Below are positions 53,376 to 61,650 of a DNA stretch of 64,000 bases, one piece after another (the stretch's first letter is position 1; each line of letters starts with the position of its first letter). The DNA is from Sphingomonadaceae bacterium (GTDB lineage: Bacteria > Pseudomonadota > Alphaproteobacteria > Sphingomonadales > Sphingomonadaceae), in contig JAPZTW010000002.1 of assembly GCA_027533105.1 (NCBI GenBank), forward strand, positions 462,997 through 526,996. The letters run 5' to 3'. Position numbers and translations under genes: made by a program. The notes beneath the pieces are model-generated. The model searched no databases. It saw only the letters and a list, made by a program, of their open reading frames with translations, and had not been told where the DNA came from.

Positions 53376-53648
53376 TCCGCCTAGACTACAGGTTTTAGGC
53401 ATCTCACTCGTCAAGATTGGGCGCAAACAGTATAGGTAGGGTAAAGAGTGAAAAGCCGAGAAATCTGCCATTTCTTTGGCCTAAACCTTTTTAGGCGCAG
53501 TTTAGGTGAAAAGAGATGAAAGCCGTTCTGAGACAGATTTTGAGGCTCTCGCCAGTCTGAACGGTTTAGACGCCCATGCAAAAACGGCGCAGAACTGCGC
53601 GATTTCGAAGCCACAATTGGGACTTTTCTAAGATTTTCAATTAGATAG
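53376..53648. other. Spacer before tRNA-Ser; no gene seen
   Basis: This stretch has no convincing coding frame. It contains the tRNA terminator (53580-53600) and short AT-rich blocks with the repeated word TTTAGG/CTAAA around 53390-53510. It lies on the 3' side of the tRNA, a common site for element insertion. Confidence 0.4.
53580..53600 (-). terminator. Terminator of tRNA-Ser
   Basis: On the minus strand the stem GCGCA-GTTC-TGCGC (53587-53600) is followed by a C, a G and five T residues (53580-53584). It lies about 50 bases after the 3' end of the tRNA. Confidence 0.65.
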
Positions 53649-53738
53649 TGGCGGAGAGGGTGGGATTCGAACCCACGTTACGGTTGCCCGTAAACCGCAT
53701 TTCGAGTGCGGCGCATTCGACCTCTCTGCCACCTCTCC
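53649..53738 (-). tRNA. tRNA-Ser (anticodon CGA)
   Basis: The acceptor stem GGAGAGG/CCTCTCC, discriminator G and encoded CCA are present. The anticodon stem CCGCA/TGCGG encloses the loop CTCGAAA, giving anticodon CGA. A long variable arm and the T loop GGTTCGAATCC identify a type II tRNA-Ser of 90 bases. Phage remnants lie close to its 3' end. Confidence 0.95.
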
Positions 53739-53897
53739 GCAGAAGTGATCGTGGCAGGCGGCTGGCGCCTGGCCCGGTCGGGAAGCGCGCGGTTAGCCGA
53801 TGATGTCCGGCTTGCCAAGCCCCTTGCACCCTGAAATCGGGGGACGGGATAAAGGCGGGCGTTGTTTCGCAGCCGCACAACGCCTATATCCCCGAAT

Positions 53898-54278
53898 ATG
53901 GACCGCGCGAGTTTCTTCTCCCCTCAGGCCGGCAAGCATGTCGATGCCCCCCGCCGCGCCCAGGCGCGGTTCGGCATTGGCGATGTCGTGCGGCACCGGG
54001 TCTATGATTTCCGCGGCGTGGTGTTCGATATCGATCCGGTCTTCGCCAACAGCGAGGAATGGTACGAATCGATCCCCAAGGAAGTGCGCCCGCACCGCGA
54101 ACAGCCGTTCTATCACCTGCTCGCCGAGAACGGGGATTCCAGCTACGTCGCCTATGTCAGCCAGCAGAACCTGCTGGCCGATGGTGAGGCGGGTCCGGTC
54201 GATCACCCTTCGGTCGATGAACTGTTCGAGGATTTCCGCAACGGCCGCTATCGCCTGCGCCGTTCGATGACGCACTGA
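53898..54278 (+). CDS. hspQ: Heat shock protein HspQ
   Basis: A 126-residue protein with the HspQ/YccV-type hemimethylated-DNA-binding fold: ARFGIGDVVRHRVYDFRGVV, then SEEWYESIPKEVRP, QPFYHLLAENGDSSYVAYVS and QQNLL. In enterobacteria HspQ modulates Lon protease specificity. I chose the ATG at 53898 because the 12 residues upstream are not family-like. Confidence 0.9.
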   Translation: MDRASFFSPQAGKHVDAPRRAQARFGIGDVVRHRVYDFRGVVFDIDPVFANSEEWYESIPKEVRPHREQPFYHLLAENGDSSYVAYVSQQNLLADGEAGPVDHPSVDELFEDFRNGRYRLRRSMTH

Positions 54279-54283
54279 TCCGG

Positions 54284-54913
54284 TCAGCCGCGCGGGGCCA
54301 GCCGCCGGTCGATCCACACTGCCAGCCAGCCAGCAAGGACAAACCCCAGCGCGATTGCGGCCATGTTGCCCAACGCCGTGGCCCAGCCCAGCCGCTCAAC
54401 GTCCATGAAGAAATAGGGGTAGCGCAGCGGTGTGCCGACTGGTTCCAGATGCGCCCGCACCAGCACATAGCCCGAATAGGCCAGCGGATAGAGCGCCCAG
54501 GCCAGCGGCGCGCGCCAGCCTAGCTGGCCATGCGGGGCAAAGGCCAGCCACCAGAGCGGCACCGCCAGCGGAATCATCACGTGGTGGGCGTTATCGCCCA
54601 GCGCGTCGATGAAGCTGGCGTGATCGAGCGGTGGCAACAGCAGGTTGAAGACCAGCCCGACCAGCACGATCGCCAGCATCAGTCCACCCTGCACAATGGG
54701 CGCCACCGCGTTGCGGCCGCGCCAGGCGATCACGGCAAAGGCGATGCCGATCGCCAGGTTGGTCAGGATCGTGAAGAACCGGCCCAGCGCCCAGGCCGCG
54801 GCGAGAATGCCGCCATGCCGCTCGATGCCGCCCGCAAGCGGCGGGATCATCGCCAGCAGCGCTGCCCCCGCGATCAGCGCCGCCGTCACCCGGGCGAGGC
54901 CATCGCGGCCCAT
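54284..54913 (-). CDS. Pr6Pr family membrane protein
   Basis: A 209-residue integral membrane protein with six hydrophobic segments. The patterns FFTILTNLAIGIAF and HHVMIPLAVPLWWLAFAPHG and YPLAYSGYVLVRAHL are those of the Pr6Pr (FAR-17a/AIG1-like) family, seen in many bacteria without a defined function. It is convergent with hspQ, leaving 5 bases between the stops. Confidence 0.82.
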   Translation of the reverse strand: MGRDGLARVTAALIAGAALLAMIPPLAGGIERHGGILAAAWALGRFFTILTNLAIGIAFAVIAWRGRNAVAPIVQGGLMLAIVLVGLVFNLLLPPLDHASFIDALGDNAHHVMIPLAVPLWWLAFAPHGQLGWRAPLAWALYPLAYSGYVLVRAHLEPVGTPLRYPYFFMDVERLGWATALGNMAAIALGFVLAGWLAVWIDRRLAPRG

Positions 54914-54919
54914 GCCCGC

Positions 54920-55810
54920 TCAGCCTTTCAGCTTCCAGCCGCTGCGCAGCAGGGCGTAAAGCCCCAGCGCGAGCGCCACGTTAAGCAGACCAAGGCCGAT
55001 CGCCCCGTGCATCACGGCCATGTTGGTATCGCCGATATCGCTCTGCCCGAGGAACCCGAAGCGGAAGCCCGAGATGACATAGAAGAACGGGTTGAGCCGG
55101 CTGACTGTCTGGAACATCGGGGCCAGGTTGTCGATCACATAGAACGTGCCCGACAGCAGCGACAGCGGGGCAATCACGAAGTTGGTCACGGCCGCGTTAT
55201 GATCGAATTTCTCTGCCCAGAGCGAGGTGGCCAGCCCAACGAGGGCCAGCATGATCGCACCCATCAGCGCAAACCAGACGATCGCCCATGGATGGGCGAA
55301 GGTCAGGTGCACGCCCGGCCACAGCAGCATCGCGCCATAGAGCGCGAGACCCACCAGCACGGCCCGCGTCACCGCCGCACCGACCAGCGCGATCATCAGT
55401 TCGGCGTTGGACAGCGGCGGCATCAGGTAATCGATGATCGTGCCCTGGATCTTGCCAGCGAGGAAACTGAAGCTGGAATTGGCGAAAGCGTTCTGCATCA
55501 TGCCCATCACGATCAGGCCCGGCGCGATGAAGGTGGCGAAGTTGACACCCAGCACCATTCGCCCTTCGCGCCCCAGCGCGACCGTGAAGATGACGAGGAA
55601 CAGCAGCGTGGTAATCGCCGGGGCCCAGATCGTCTGGGTCTGGACCTTGAAAAACCGGCGGACTTCCTTCATATAGAGGGTCCACAGCCCGAGCCGGTTG
55701 AACCGGTGGAACACGGGCACTCCCTGGGCCGGAAATGCACTCAGCCCGATGCCCTCACCGGGCAGCGGGGCAGCAAGGTTCGTGGGCGGGGATTGCGGTT
55801 GATCGGCCAT
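54920..55810 (-). CDS. ABC-2 type transporter permease
   Basis: A 296-residue permease with six membrane segments. Family landmarks: VRRFFKVQTQTIWAPAITTL, FIAPGLIVMGMMQNAFANSS, and NFVIAPLSLLSGTFYVID, the pattern of NodJ/YadH-type exporters. No ATPase partner is adjacent in the window, so the ATP-binding subunit must be elsewhere. The ATG at 55810 is chosen because the longer frame overlaps gcrA on the other strand. Confidence 0.87.
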   Translation of the reverse strand: MADQPQSPPTNLAAPLPGEGIGLSAFPAQGVPVFHRFNRLGLWTLYMKEVRRFFKVQTQTIWAPAITTLLFLVIFTVALGREGRMVLGVNFATFIAPGLIVMGMMQNAFANSSFSFLAGKIQGTIIDYLMPPLSNAELMIALVGAAVTRAVLVGLALYGAMLLWPGVHLTFAHPWAIVWFALMGAIMLALVGLATSLWAEKFDHNAAVTNFVIAPLSLLSGTFYVIDNLAPMFQTVSRLNPFFYVISGFRFGFLGQSDIGDTNMAVMHGAIGLGLLNVALALGLYALLRSGWKLKG

Positions 55811-55921
55811 GGTTTGGCGACTATCGGCAGGCCGCGAAGTTGGCAAGTTGTTGGGGGGCCTCATCCCCCGGCTGGCGGGTTCTTGGGGGACACCATCCCC
55901 CGGCAGGAAAGTGATACAGGC

Positions 55922-56584
55922 ATGAGCTGGACCGAAGAGCGGATCGAAAAGCTGACCAAGATGTGGGAAGGCGGCGCCACCGCCAGCCAGATCGCGGAAG
56001 AGCTGGGCGGCGTCAGCCGCAACGCCGTGATCGGCAAGGCGCACCGCCTCGGGCTGAAGGCGCGCCCCAGCCCGGTCAAGGCCAACGAAAAGGAAGCCGC
56101 GCCCGCTCCCACGCCGCGCCCGCCCAAGGCGGAAGCCGCGCCGCGTCCGGCCCCGGCCCCGCGCCCGGCCCCGGCCGCTGCCGCGCCCGCCCGTCCGGCC
56201 CCGGCGGCCGCGCCGGTGGCTCAGCCCGCCAGCGATGCGCCCCCCGCGCCGCGGATCGTCTCGGTCGGCCCCGGCGGCTTCCTGCGTCAGGGTCCGGGTG
56301 ATCAGCAGGCCCCGATCCCGCCCGCGCCGCCGCGCCGCCTGGTTCCGGCCAAGCCCAGCCCGGAAGTGGCCGACAAGACCAGCCTGCTCGACCTGAACGA
56401 CCGGATCTGCCGCTGGCCGATGGGCCACCCGGGTGAACCGGATTTCCACTTCTGCGGCGAAAAGGTGAACCCCGGGTTCCCCTATTGCGTGGAGCACTGC
56501 GGCCGGGCCTATCAGGCGCAGCTGCCGCGCGGCCATCGCCGTCCGCCCCCGCCGCTGCCGTTCGGTGGTCCGCGGGTCCGTTAA
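55922..56584 (+). CDS. gcrA: Cell-cycle regulator GcrA
   Basis: A 220-residue GcrA homologue. The DNA-binding N-terminus (MSWTEERIEKLTKMWEGGAT, then VSRNAVIGKAHRLGL) recognises methylated GANTC promoters and binds sigma-70. A long Pro/Ala-rich linker (about 50-135) precedes the C-terminal module with Cys residues (ICRWPMGHPGEPDFHFCGEK, YCVEHCGRAYQ) that contacts RNA polymerase. Its presence fits alphaproteobacteria with CcrM methylation. Confidence 0.93.
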   Translation: MSWTEERIEKLTKMWEGGATASQIAEELGGVSRNAVIGKAHRLGLKARPSPVKANEKEAAPAPTPRPPKAEAAPRPAPAPRPAPAAAAPARPAPAAAPVAQPASDAPPAPRIVSVGPGGFLRQGPGDQQAPIPPAPPRRLVPAKPSPEVADKTSLLDLNDRICRWPMGHPGEPDFHFCGEKVNPGFPYCVEHCGRAYQAQLPRGHRRPPPPLPFGGPRVR

Positions 56585-56589
56585 GACCA

Positions 56590-57549
56590 ATGGCAAAGGC
56601 GCCACTGGCAGGATTGGCCGCGGCACTGGCACTGTTGCCGCTAGCGAGCCCTGCCAGCGCCTGGTCCGAGGAAACCCACCAGACCACCGGGGCCATTGCC
56701 CAGGCTGACCTGGCCAGGCGCAACCCGGCGGCGCTGGCCGAACTGCTAGCGATCGCGCGCAACCACCAGGACTATCCGCTGTTTGCGCAGCGGGCTGCCG
56801 CCCTGCCTGAACCGGTCCGCCAGCGCGCCCTGTTCGAATGGCTGGCCCGCTGGCCCGATGATATTCGCGGCGGGCCGGAAGACCATCCCAAGTGGCACTA
56901 TGCCTTGCAGGTCGTTTCCGGACGGAGCTGGTTGTGGCCGCTGCGCAATGGCACGGCCAAGGAAGGCTTTGCCTTCAACTACGCGCAGCTTGCCAACCCT
57001 TGCGCCCCGCCGGCCGACCGGGCGCGGGCGATCGGCTGGCTGATCCACATCGTCGGCGATATCCAGCAGCCGCTCCATGCCGGCCACCAGATGAGCGCCG
57101 ATTTCCCCGCCACCGACCGCGCGGGGGAGCTGGCCTTTGTCCGCCGCTTTGCCGACAGTCCGCCGGTCAACCTGCACCAGTACTGGGACAAGATCTTCCA
57201 GCAATCGCGCGTCAGTGCCCCCGGGGGTGACTGGGCCGCCGCCCTGATGACCGCCTGGCCGCGCCAGAAGATCACCGGGCTTGACCGTTCGGGCAGCGCC
57301 GTGCGGGTCTTCGCCACCCAGGTGGAAGAAACCCGCGAACTCGCCCGGATGGTCGGCTATCGCGGTACTTTCCTCCAGGCGGTGCCAGCCGGCCAGACCG
57401 CACCCGTGGTCGCCCCGGCAGAGAACGCCTATGCCCTGGCGCTGGCCGGGCGCAGGGTGGCAACCGGGGGCTATCGCATCGCCGATACCCTGGCCAAGGC
57501 GGTCACCCAGGCCAAGGCAACTCCGGCCAGCTGCCCCGTCCGCCCTTAA
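56590..57549 (+). CDS. S1/P1 family nuclease
   Basis: A 319-residue secreted nuclease. The signal peptide ends in PASAW, leaving a mature N-terminal Trp as in the family. Zinc-site motifs are seen as HPKWHYALQV, GWLIHIVGDIQQPLHAGH and NLHQYWDKIF. It should hydrolyse single-stranded DNA or RNA in the periplasm. It starts 5 bases after the gcrA stop and may be cotranscribed. Confidence 0.92.
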   Translation: MAKAPLAGLAAALALLPLASPASAWSEETHQTTGAIAQADLARRNPAALAELLAIARNHQDYPLFAQRAAALPEPVRQRALFEWLARWPDDIRGGPEDHPKWHYALQVVSGRSWLWPLRNGTAKEGFAFNYAQLANPCAPPADRARAIGWLIHIVGDIQQPLHAGHQMSADFPATDRAGELAFVRRFADSPPVNLHQYWDKIFQQSRVSAPGGDWAAALMTAWPRQKITGLDRSGSAVRVFATQVEETRELARMVGYRGTFLQAVPAGQTAPVVAPAENAYALALAGRRVATGGYRIADTLAKAVTQAKATPASCPVRP

Positions 57550-57574
57550 GTTTCGGAAAAAACTGACGTTAACC

Positions 57575-58726
57575 ATGGGCATGACCGCCCATGATCCTTC
57601 TTTGCCGTCTCGCAAGGTCGGCCTGCTTGGCTGGCTGGGCCTTGGTGCCCGCCGCGAGGCGGTCCCGCCTGCCTCGCCGGCAATCCCCGAACGCCGTGAA
57701 AACACCCGCAACCGCCAATTGGAAGAGATCGGCGCGTTCCTAGCCTATCATCAGCTGCCGCTTTCGACGCAGACGCTGCAAGTCGCCCACGCCTACCTCA
57801 GCGGCTGTGATCCGGACATTGTCCGGCTGATCGACCGGCGGATCCAGGCCCGCGAACCGGTGACGGCCGAATGGCTCGACGATGCGCTGGCTGGCGGCGA
57901 GGAGGAGGACGATTTCAGCGCGCTCGACCGGCTCATGGAACGGCTGGAAGCCGGGCTCGACGAATTCGGCCGCACCAGCAGTGCCGCCCGCAAGGCAACC
58001 AGCGACTATCGCAGCGCCTTGCGTGAACAGGCCGACGAGCTGAGCGGAGCCAGCGCGACCGGCGCGATGATCGGACAGCTGGCCAGCCTGACCAAGGCCA
58101 TGCTGCGGCGCACGCAGGAGATCGAGAAGGCGATGCAGCGCAGCGAGGAGCAGACCCGCAGCCTGCGCCACAAGCTTGAGGAAACCCGCCGCAGCGCCGA
58201 GGAGGATCACCTGACCGGCCTGCCCAACCGCCGCGCCTTCGATGCCCGGTTCGATGCCGAATACCGCGCCGCGCGGGCCGCGGCCGAGCCGCTGTGCGTG
58301 GCCTTCTGCGATATCGATCATTTCAAGCGGATCAACGATACCCACGGGCACGACGCTGGTGACCGGGTGCTGAAACTGGTCGCCGAAAGCCTTGCCCATA
58401 TCTCCGACGACCGTTGCCATGTCGCCCGCCATGGCGGCGAGGAATTCGTCATCCTGCTCCGTGACACCACGCTGGCCGCCGCGCATGACAAGCTGGACGC
58501 CCTGCGCGCCCAGCTGGCCGAGCGGCGCCTGGTCAACCGCGCGACAGACGTGCCCTTTGGCCAGGTCACCTTTTCGGCCGGCATCGCCGATGTCTTCGCC
58601 AGCGGCGATCCGCGCGCGGCACTGAAGGCTGCCGACGCGGCGCTCTATCGGGCCAAGCAGGATGGCCGCAACCGCATTGCCCTGGCCGAACCGGGCGAAC
58701 GCAAGGCGGTGCGGCTGGTCGCCTGA
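57575..58726 (+). CDS. Diguanylate cyclase (GGDEF domain)
   Basis: A 383-residue soluble protein. Residues 30-210 are a helical region with a long coiled coil (MQRSEEQTRSLRHKLEETRR). The C-terminal GGDEF domain has the intact active site RHGGEEFVIL, the metal site FCDIDHFKRINDTHGH and the phosphate loop DHLTGLPNRRAFDARF. It should make cyclic di-GMP. An RxxD inhibitory site is not obvious. The ATG at 57575 is followed by a second ATG two codons on. Confidence 0.91.
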   Translation: MGMTAHDPSLPSRKVGLLGWLGLGARREAVPPASPAIPERRENTRNRQLEEIGAFLAYHQLPLSTQTLQVAHAYLSGCDPDIVRLIDRRIQAREPVTAEWLDDALAGGEEEDDFSALDRLMERLEAGLDEFGRTSSAARKATSDYRSALREQADELSGASATGAMIGQLASLTKAMLRRTQEIEKAMQRSEEQTRSLRHKLEETRRSAEEDHLTGLPNRRAFDARFDAEYRAARAAAEPLCVAFCDIDHFKRINDTHGHDAGDRVLKLVAESLAHISDDRCHVARHGGEEFVILLRDTTLAAAHDKLDALRAQLAERRLVNRATDVPFGQVTFSAGIADVFASGDPRAALKAADAALYRAKQDGRNRIALAEPGERKAVRLVA

Positions 58727-59431
58727 TCAATCGGGCAGCAGGAACACCACATAGCCGCGGAACAGAGGGTCCTGCTTTAGCGCGGCCGGCTCGCGCCAGG
58801 CGCCGCCTTCCACCAGTGCCACCTTGTGCGGCACCGGCACCCGCGCCAGCTTGTCGAGGTAGGCGGCATAGCCGGGGATCGTGGTGCGCGCCTGATAGCT
58901 TTGCACCACCACTTCATCGACCGTGTCCCGCAGCGCCGCCAGATGGGCCGGATCGGCATGGGCGCTCCAGTCCATCAGACCGGTGACCGACAACCGGTAT
59001 TCACGCGGCAGCCGCGCACGCAGCGCCGCGAGGAAGGTGGCATAGTTGCCCAGCTCCGGCGTTGCCGCATCGAAATCGACCTGCAGCCCGACCAGCCGGG
59101 TGCCCCGCCCGCGCCATTGCCGCATCGCCCGCTCCACCGCGCGGTGTACGTCCTCGCCCCAGTCGAGCCGCGCCGCGCGGACCACCAGCCACACATCCTG
59201 ATCGGGCAGGCGCGGCGCGGCCGGGCGCAGCAGGACGAAGCTGTCCGGATCGTCGCGCCGCACTTCGCCAGCGAGCAGATAGAGTGTGCGCGCCTGGCGC
59301 AGTTCCGGCCCTGGCTCTACCCCGGCCCACAGGTAAAAGGCATCGTGATCGGCCGGATCGACCCGCCCCCCGGCATCGCCGCACCCGGCCAGCAGTGCCA
59401 GGACCAGCCCCAGGAACGGGCGCAGCCTCAC
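58727..59431 (-). CDS. DUF3142 lipoprotein
   Basis: A 234-residue protein from a GTG at 59431 that overlaps the upstream stop (GTGA). A lipoprotein signal (LVLALLAGCGDAGG) is followed by a TIM-barrel-like DUF3142 domain (FYLWAGVEPGPELRQARTLY, RLVGLQVDFDAATPELGNYA, DEVVVQSYQA). The family resembles glycoside-hydrolase-like proteins, but no activity is established. It is coupled to the large secreted protein gene. Confidence 0.75.
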   Translation of the reverse strand: MRLRPFLGLVLALLAGCGDAGGRVDPADHDAFYLWAGVEPGPELRQARTLYLLAGEVRRDDPDSFVLLRPAAPRLPDQDVWLVVRAARLDWGEDVHRAVERAMRQWRGRGTRLVGLQVDFDAATPELGNYATFLAALRARLPREYRLSVTGLMDWSAHADPAHLAALRDTVDEVVVQSYQARTTIPGYAAYLDKLARVPVPHKVALVEGGAWREPAALKQDPLFRGYVVFLLPD

Positions 59432-61530
59432 CAGTAGTAACGCAGTTTCCGGGCCCAGCGACTTTGCGGGTATTGCCGCTTCAGCTGTTCGAACCAGACC
59501 TTGCGCTGCCCGACCTCGACCGCCTGGCCGCCGCAGGAATTGTAGGCCGAGGGCGCGTAGCACATCACCGCGCGGTAGAGCGCATAGGCCTTGAGGTCGG
59601 CCGGAGCGCGCGGATCGGCAATGGTCGCGGCGTAGAAATCGCCGCGCCGGATGGGCCTGCCCGGAAAGTCGTTGGCTGTGCCGCCGAGTTCGGCGGGATC
59701 GGGACGCTCATCCAGCCCTTCGAACCCGTCAAAGCCGTTGAGACGCCAGAAATCCCCCAGGCACAGCCGCGCCCGGTGATCGCGCGGATTGGCTGCAAGG
59801 GCCCGCGCCGTTGCGCCAATTGCCGGACAGGGGAAGCCATCGCTGGTCTGCCCGGCAGTAAACAGTGCCACCGGCACCTTGTCGGCCGTAACGAAGCTCC
59901 ATAGCGCGCCGTCGCTATCGGCATCGCGCGGGACCAGCGCCTGGCTGGCAGCAAAGCCGGCATAATCACCCCGGCTGAGCTGCTTGTAAAGCAGCACGAA
60001 CAGCGCCATGTCGCGCTCGATCCGGGGGCGGGCGCGGTCCTGTGCAGCCAGCTTCAACAGCGCCGGACCAGCCGAATGGGCGATTAGTTCGCGCCGGATC
60101 ATCGTTTCACGGATCGGCGAATCCTTGGCGAAAACGGCGGCCACCTGCCCCTTGCGCTCAAGGTTCAGCGCCAGCCCCAGCTCGACGGTGGAGCGCTGCC
60201 ACAGGCCGGTCGCCCCACCCAGCAGCTCGCGCCAGAACCCGCCCTCGTTGCGGTCACCGAGCGCGGCCAGGGCCATGCCGCGCAGCACCTGACGGCTGAA
60301 GGCCACCTCGCCATAGCGCGGCTGGCGGGCATCGTCGGGGATCAGCTGCAGGACGGCCCGGTAATCCTTCGCCACATGAAAGGCGTGCGTGGCCTTCAGC
60401 AGGCCGAACAGTTCCGGCTCCTGCGCGAAGACCGGGGCCTGGGCCTCCAGCTCGGCGGCGCTAAGCGGTTGCAACCCGCTTTCCAGCCCCTCGCCCCGCA
60501 TCCGCACCAGGTTGAGCGCTGCCAGCAGCAGTGGTCCATTGGCGACTACTGCGCGATCGCTCTCGCCGGTGAACAGCAGCTTGTTGTCGATTTCCTGGAC
60601 CAGGTCGGCGGCGGCCGGCTGGCTGGCCGGGGTGGCGGTGAGCAGGCGGGCGTAACTGGCGGCCAATGCCGCCCTGTCCCCCTTCAGCCACAGGGCGCGG
60701 CGTTGGAGGCCACTGGCCGACGCCGCATAGCGCCCGCCGGGCCAGGCCTTGAGATAGCCCGCCAGTGCTGCTTCGGCACGCTGCACCTCGGCCTGGCTGA
60801 CCTTGCCGGGTCGGTACCAGCCATATTCGTCAAAGGCATTGGCCTGGGCGGCGTTGAGTTCGACCCGCGCCAGCATGTAGCCGGCCGTCTCCCGGACCCA
60901 GGGATCGCCCGCCCCGGCCAGCCGGGTAAAGCCATCGCGCGCCGCCGCCCAGCGCTCGGCATAGAAGTGATCGGCGGCTTGCAGATAGCCCAGGAACTCC
61001 CGCCCCGGCTTGCTCGCGATCCCCTGCGGCCAGGCCGGAGCGGCGCGATCGGCCGCGCCATTGCAACTGGCGGCCAGTTGAGGCCGGGCCGCCAGCAATT
61101 GCTCCCGCTCGGCGGCGGGCAGGCCCCTTGCGGCGCTCAGCGCGGTGGCAAAGGCCCCGTTGCCGCTGGCCAGGCTAATGCAGCGCGATCCGGCAAAGTC
61201 CGGGCTGTCCGGTTCGGCCTTGGGCTGCGAATAGAATGCCGCGCGGGCCAGGTGCCAGTCGAGGAAGGCCTGGCCGAAGCCGGCGGTCTCGTAATCACTG
61301 GCCGGATAGGCCAGCCCGGCGCTACCCAGCCCGGCCTTGCTGCGCAACAGGAACAAGAGGTTGACCCGGCTGTCGTTGCTGGGGGTAAGCATGGCGCGAT
61401 TGGCGCAGTCCGGGGCATAGCCCTGCAACGACCAGGTCGGCGTGCAGCTGCTGTCGGCACAGGCCCAGGCGACAGTCGACATCCCGGCGAGCGCCAGCGC
61501 CAAGATCCCCTTGCCGCGAACAATCCGCAT
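59428..61530 (-). CDS. Large secreted protein paired with DUF3142
   Basis: A 700-residue exported protein. The ATG at 61530 gives a clean signal peptide (MRIVRGKGILALALAGMSTV, then AWACADSSC) and leaves room for the pnp terminator; an earlier ATG would overlap it. The body is helical with TPR-like repeats (YLQAADHFYAERWAAARDGF, AALAGYLKAWPGGRYAASA) and conserved Cys. Such proteins co-occur with DUF3142 proteins. Function unknown. Confidence 0.65.
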   Translation of the reverse strand: MRIVRGKGILALALAGMSTVAWACADSSCTPTWSLQGYAPDCANRAMLTPSNDSRVNLLFLLRSKAGLGSAGLAYPASDYETAGFGQAFLDWHLARAAFYSQPKAEPDSPDFAGSRCISLASGNGAFATALSAARGLPAAEREQLLAARPQLAASCNGAADRAAPAWPQGIASKPGREFLGYLQAADHFYAERWAAARDGFTRLAGAGDPWVRETAGYMLARVELNAAQANAFDEYGWYRPGKVSQAEVQRAEAALAGYLKAWPGGRYAASASGLQRRALWLKGDRAALAASYARLLTATPASQPAAADLVQEIDNKLLFTGESDRAVVANGPLLLAALNLVRMRGEGLESGLQPLSAAELEAQAPVFAQEPELFGLLKATHAFHVAKDYRAVLQLIPDDARQPRYGEVAFSRQVLRGMALAALGDRNEGGFWRELLGGATGLWQRSTVELGLALNLERKGQVAAVFAKDSPIRETMIRRELIAHSAGPALLKLAAQDRARPRIERDMALFVLLYKQLSRGDYAGFAASQALVPRDADSDGALWSFVTADKVPVALFTAGQTSDGFPCPAIGATARALAANPRDHRARLCLGDFWRLNGFDGFEGLDERPDPAELGGTANDFPGRPIRRGDFYAATIADPRAPADLKAYALYRAVMCYAPSAYNSCGGQAVEVGQRKVWFEQLKRQYPQSRWARKLRYYW

Positions 61531-61589
61531 TGCCCATGCTCCCATCCCGATCCGCGCAGGATTCCAGACGGGCCGGGGGATGGGCAAGC

Positions 61590-61619
61590 AAAAAGGGGGC
61601 CGCAAGCGCGACCCCCTTT
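61590..61619 (-). terminator. Terminator downstream of pnp
   Basis: On the minus strand the stem GGGGG-loop-CCCCC with extra pairs (61595-61617) is followed by five T residues (61590-61594). It lies about 35 bases after the pnp stop. The other strand also ends in a short T run, so it may work in both directions. Confidence 0.88.
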
Positions 61620-61650
61620 CCTGTTTTTCGTACCGGTACGGTGGCCGGGA

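Noticed and set aside
54530..56584. A 684-residue plus-strand frame reaching into gcrA
   Set aside because: Only the last 220 residues match GcrA. The upstream part is antisense to the Pr6Pr and ABC-2 permease genes.
54920..56632. A 570-residue minus-strand frame extending the ABC permease upstream
   Set aside because: The first 274 residues are antisense to gcrA. The permease has its own ATG at 55810.
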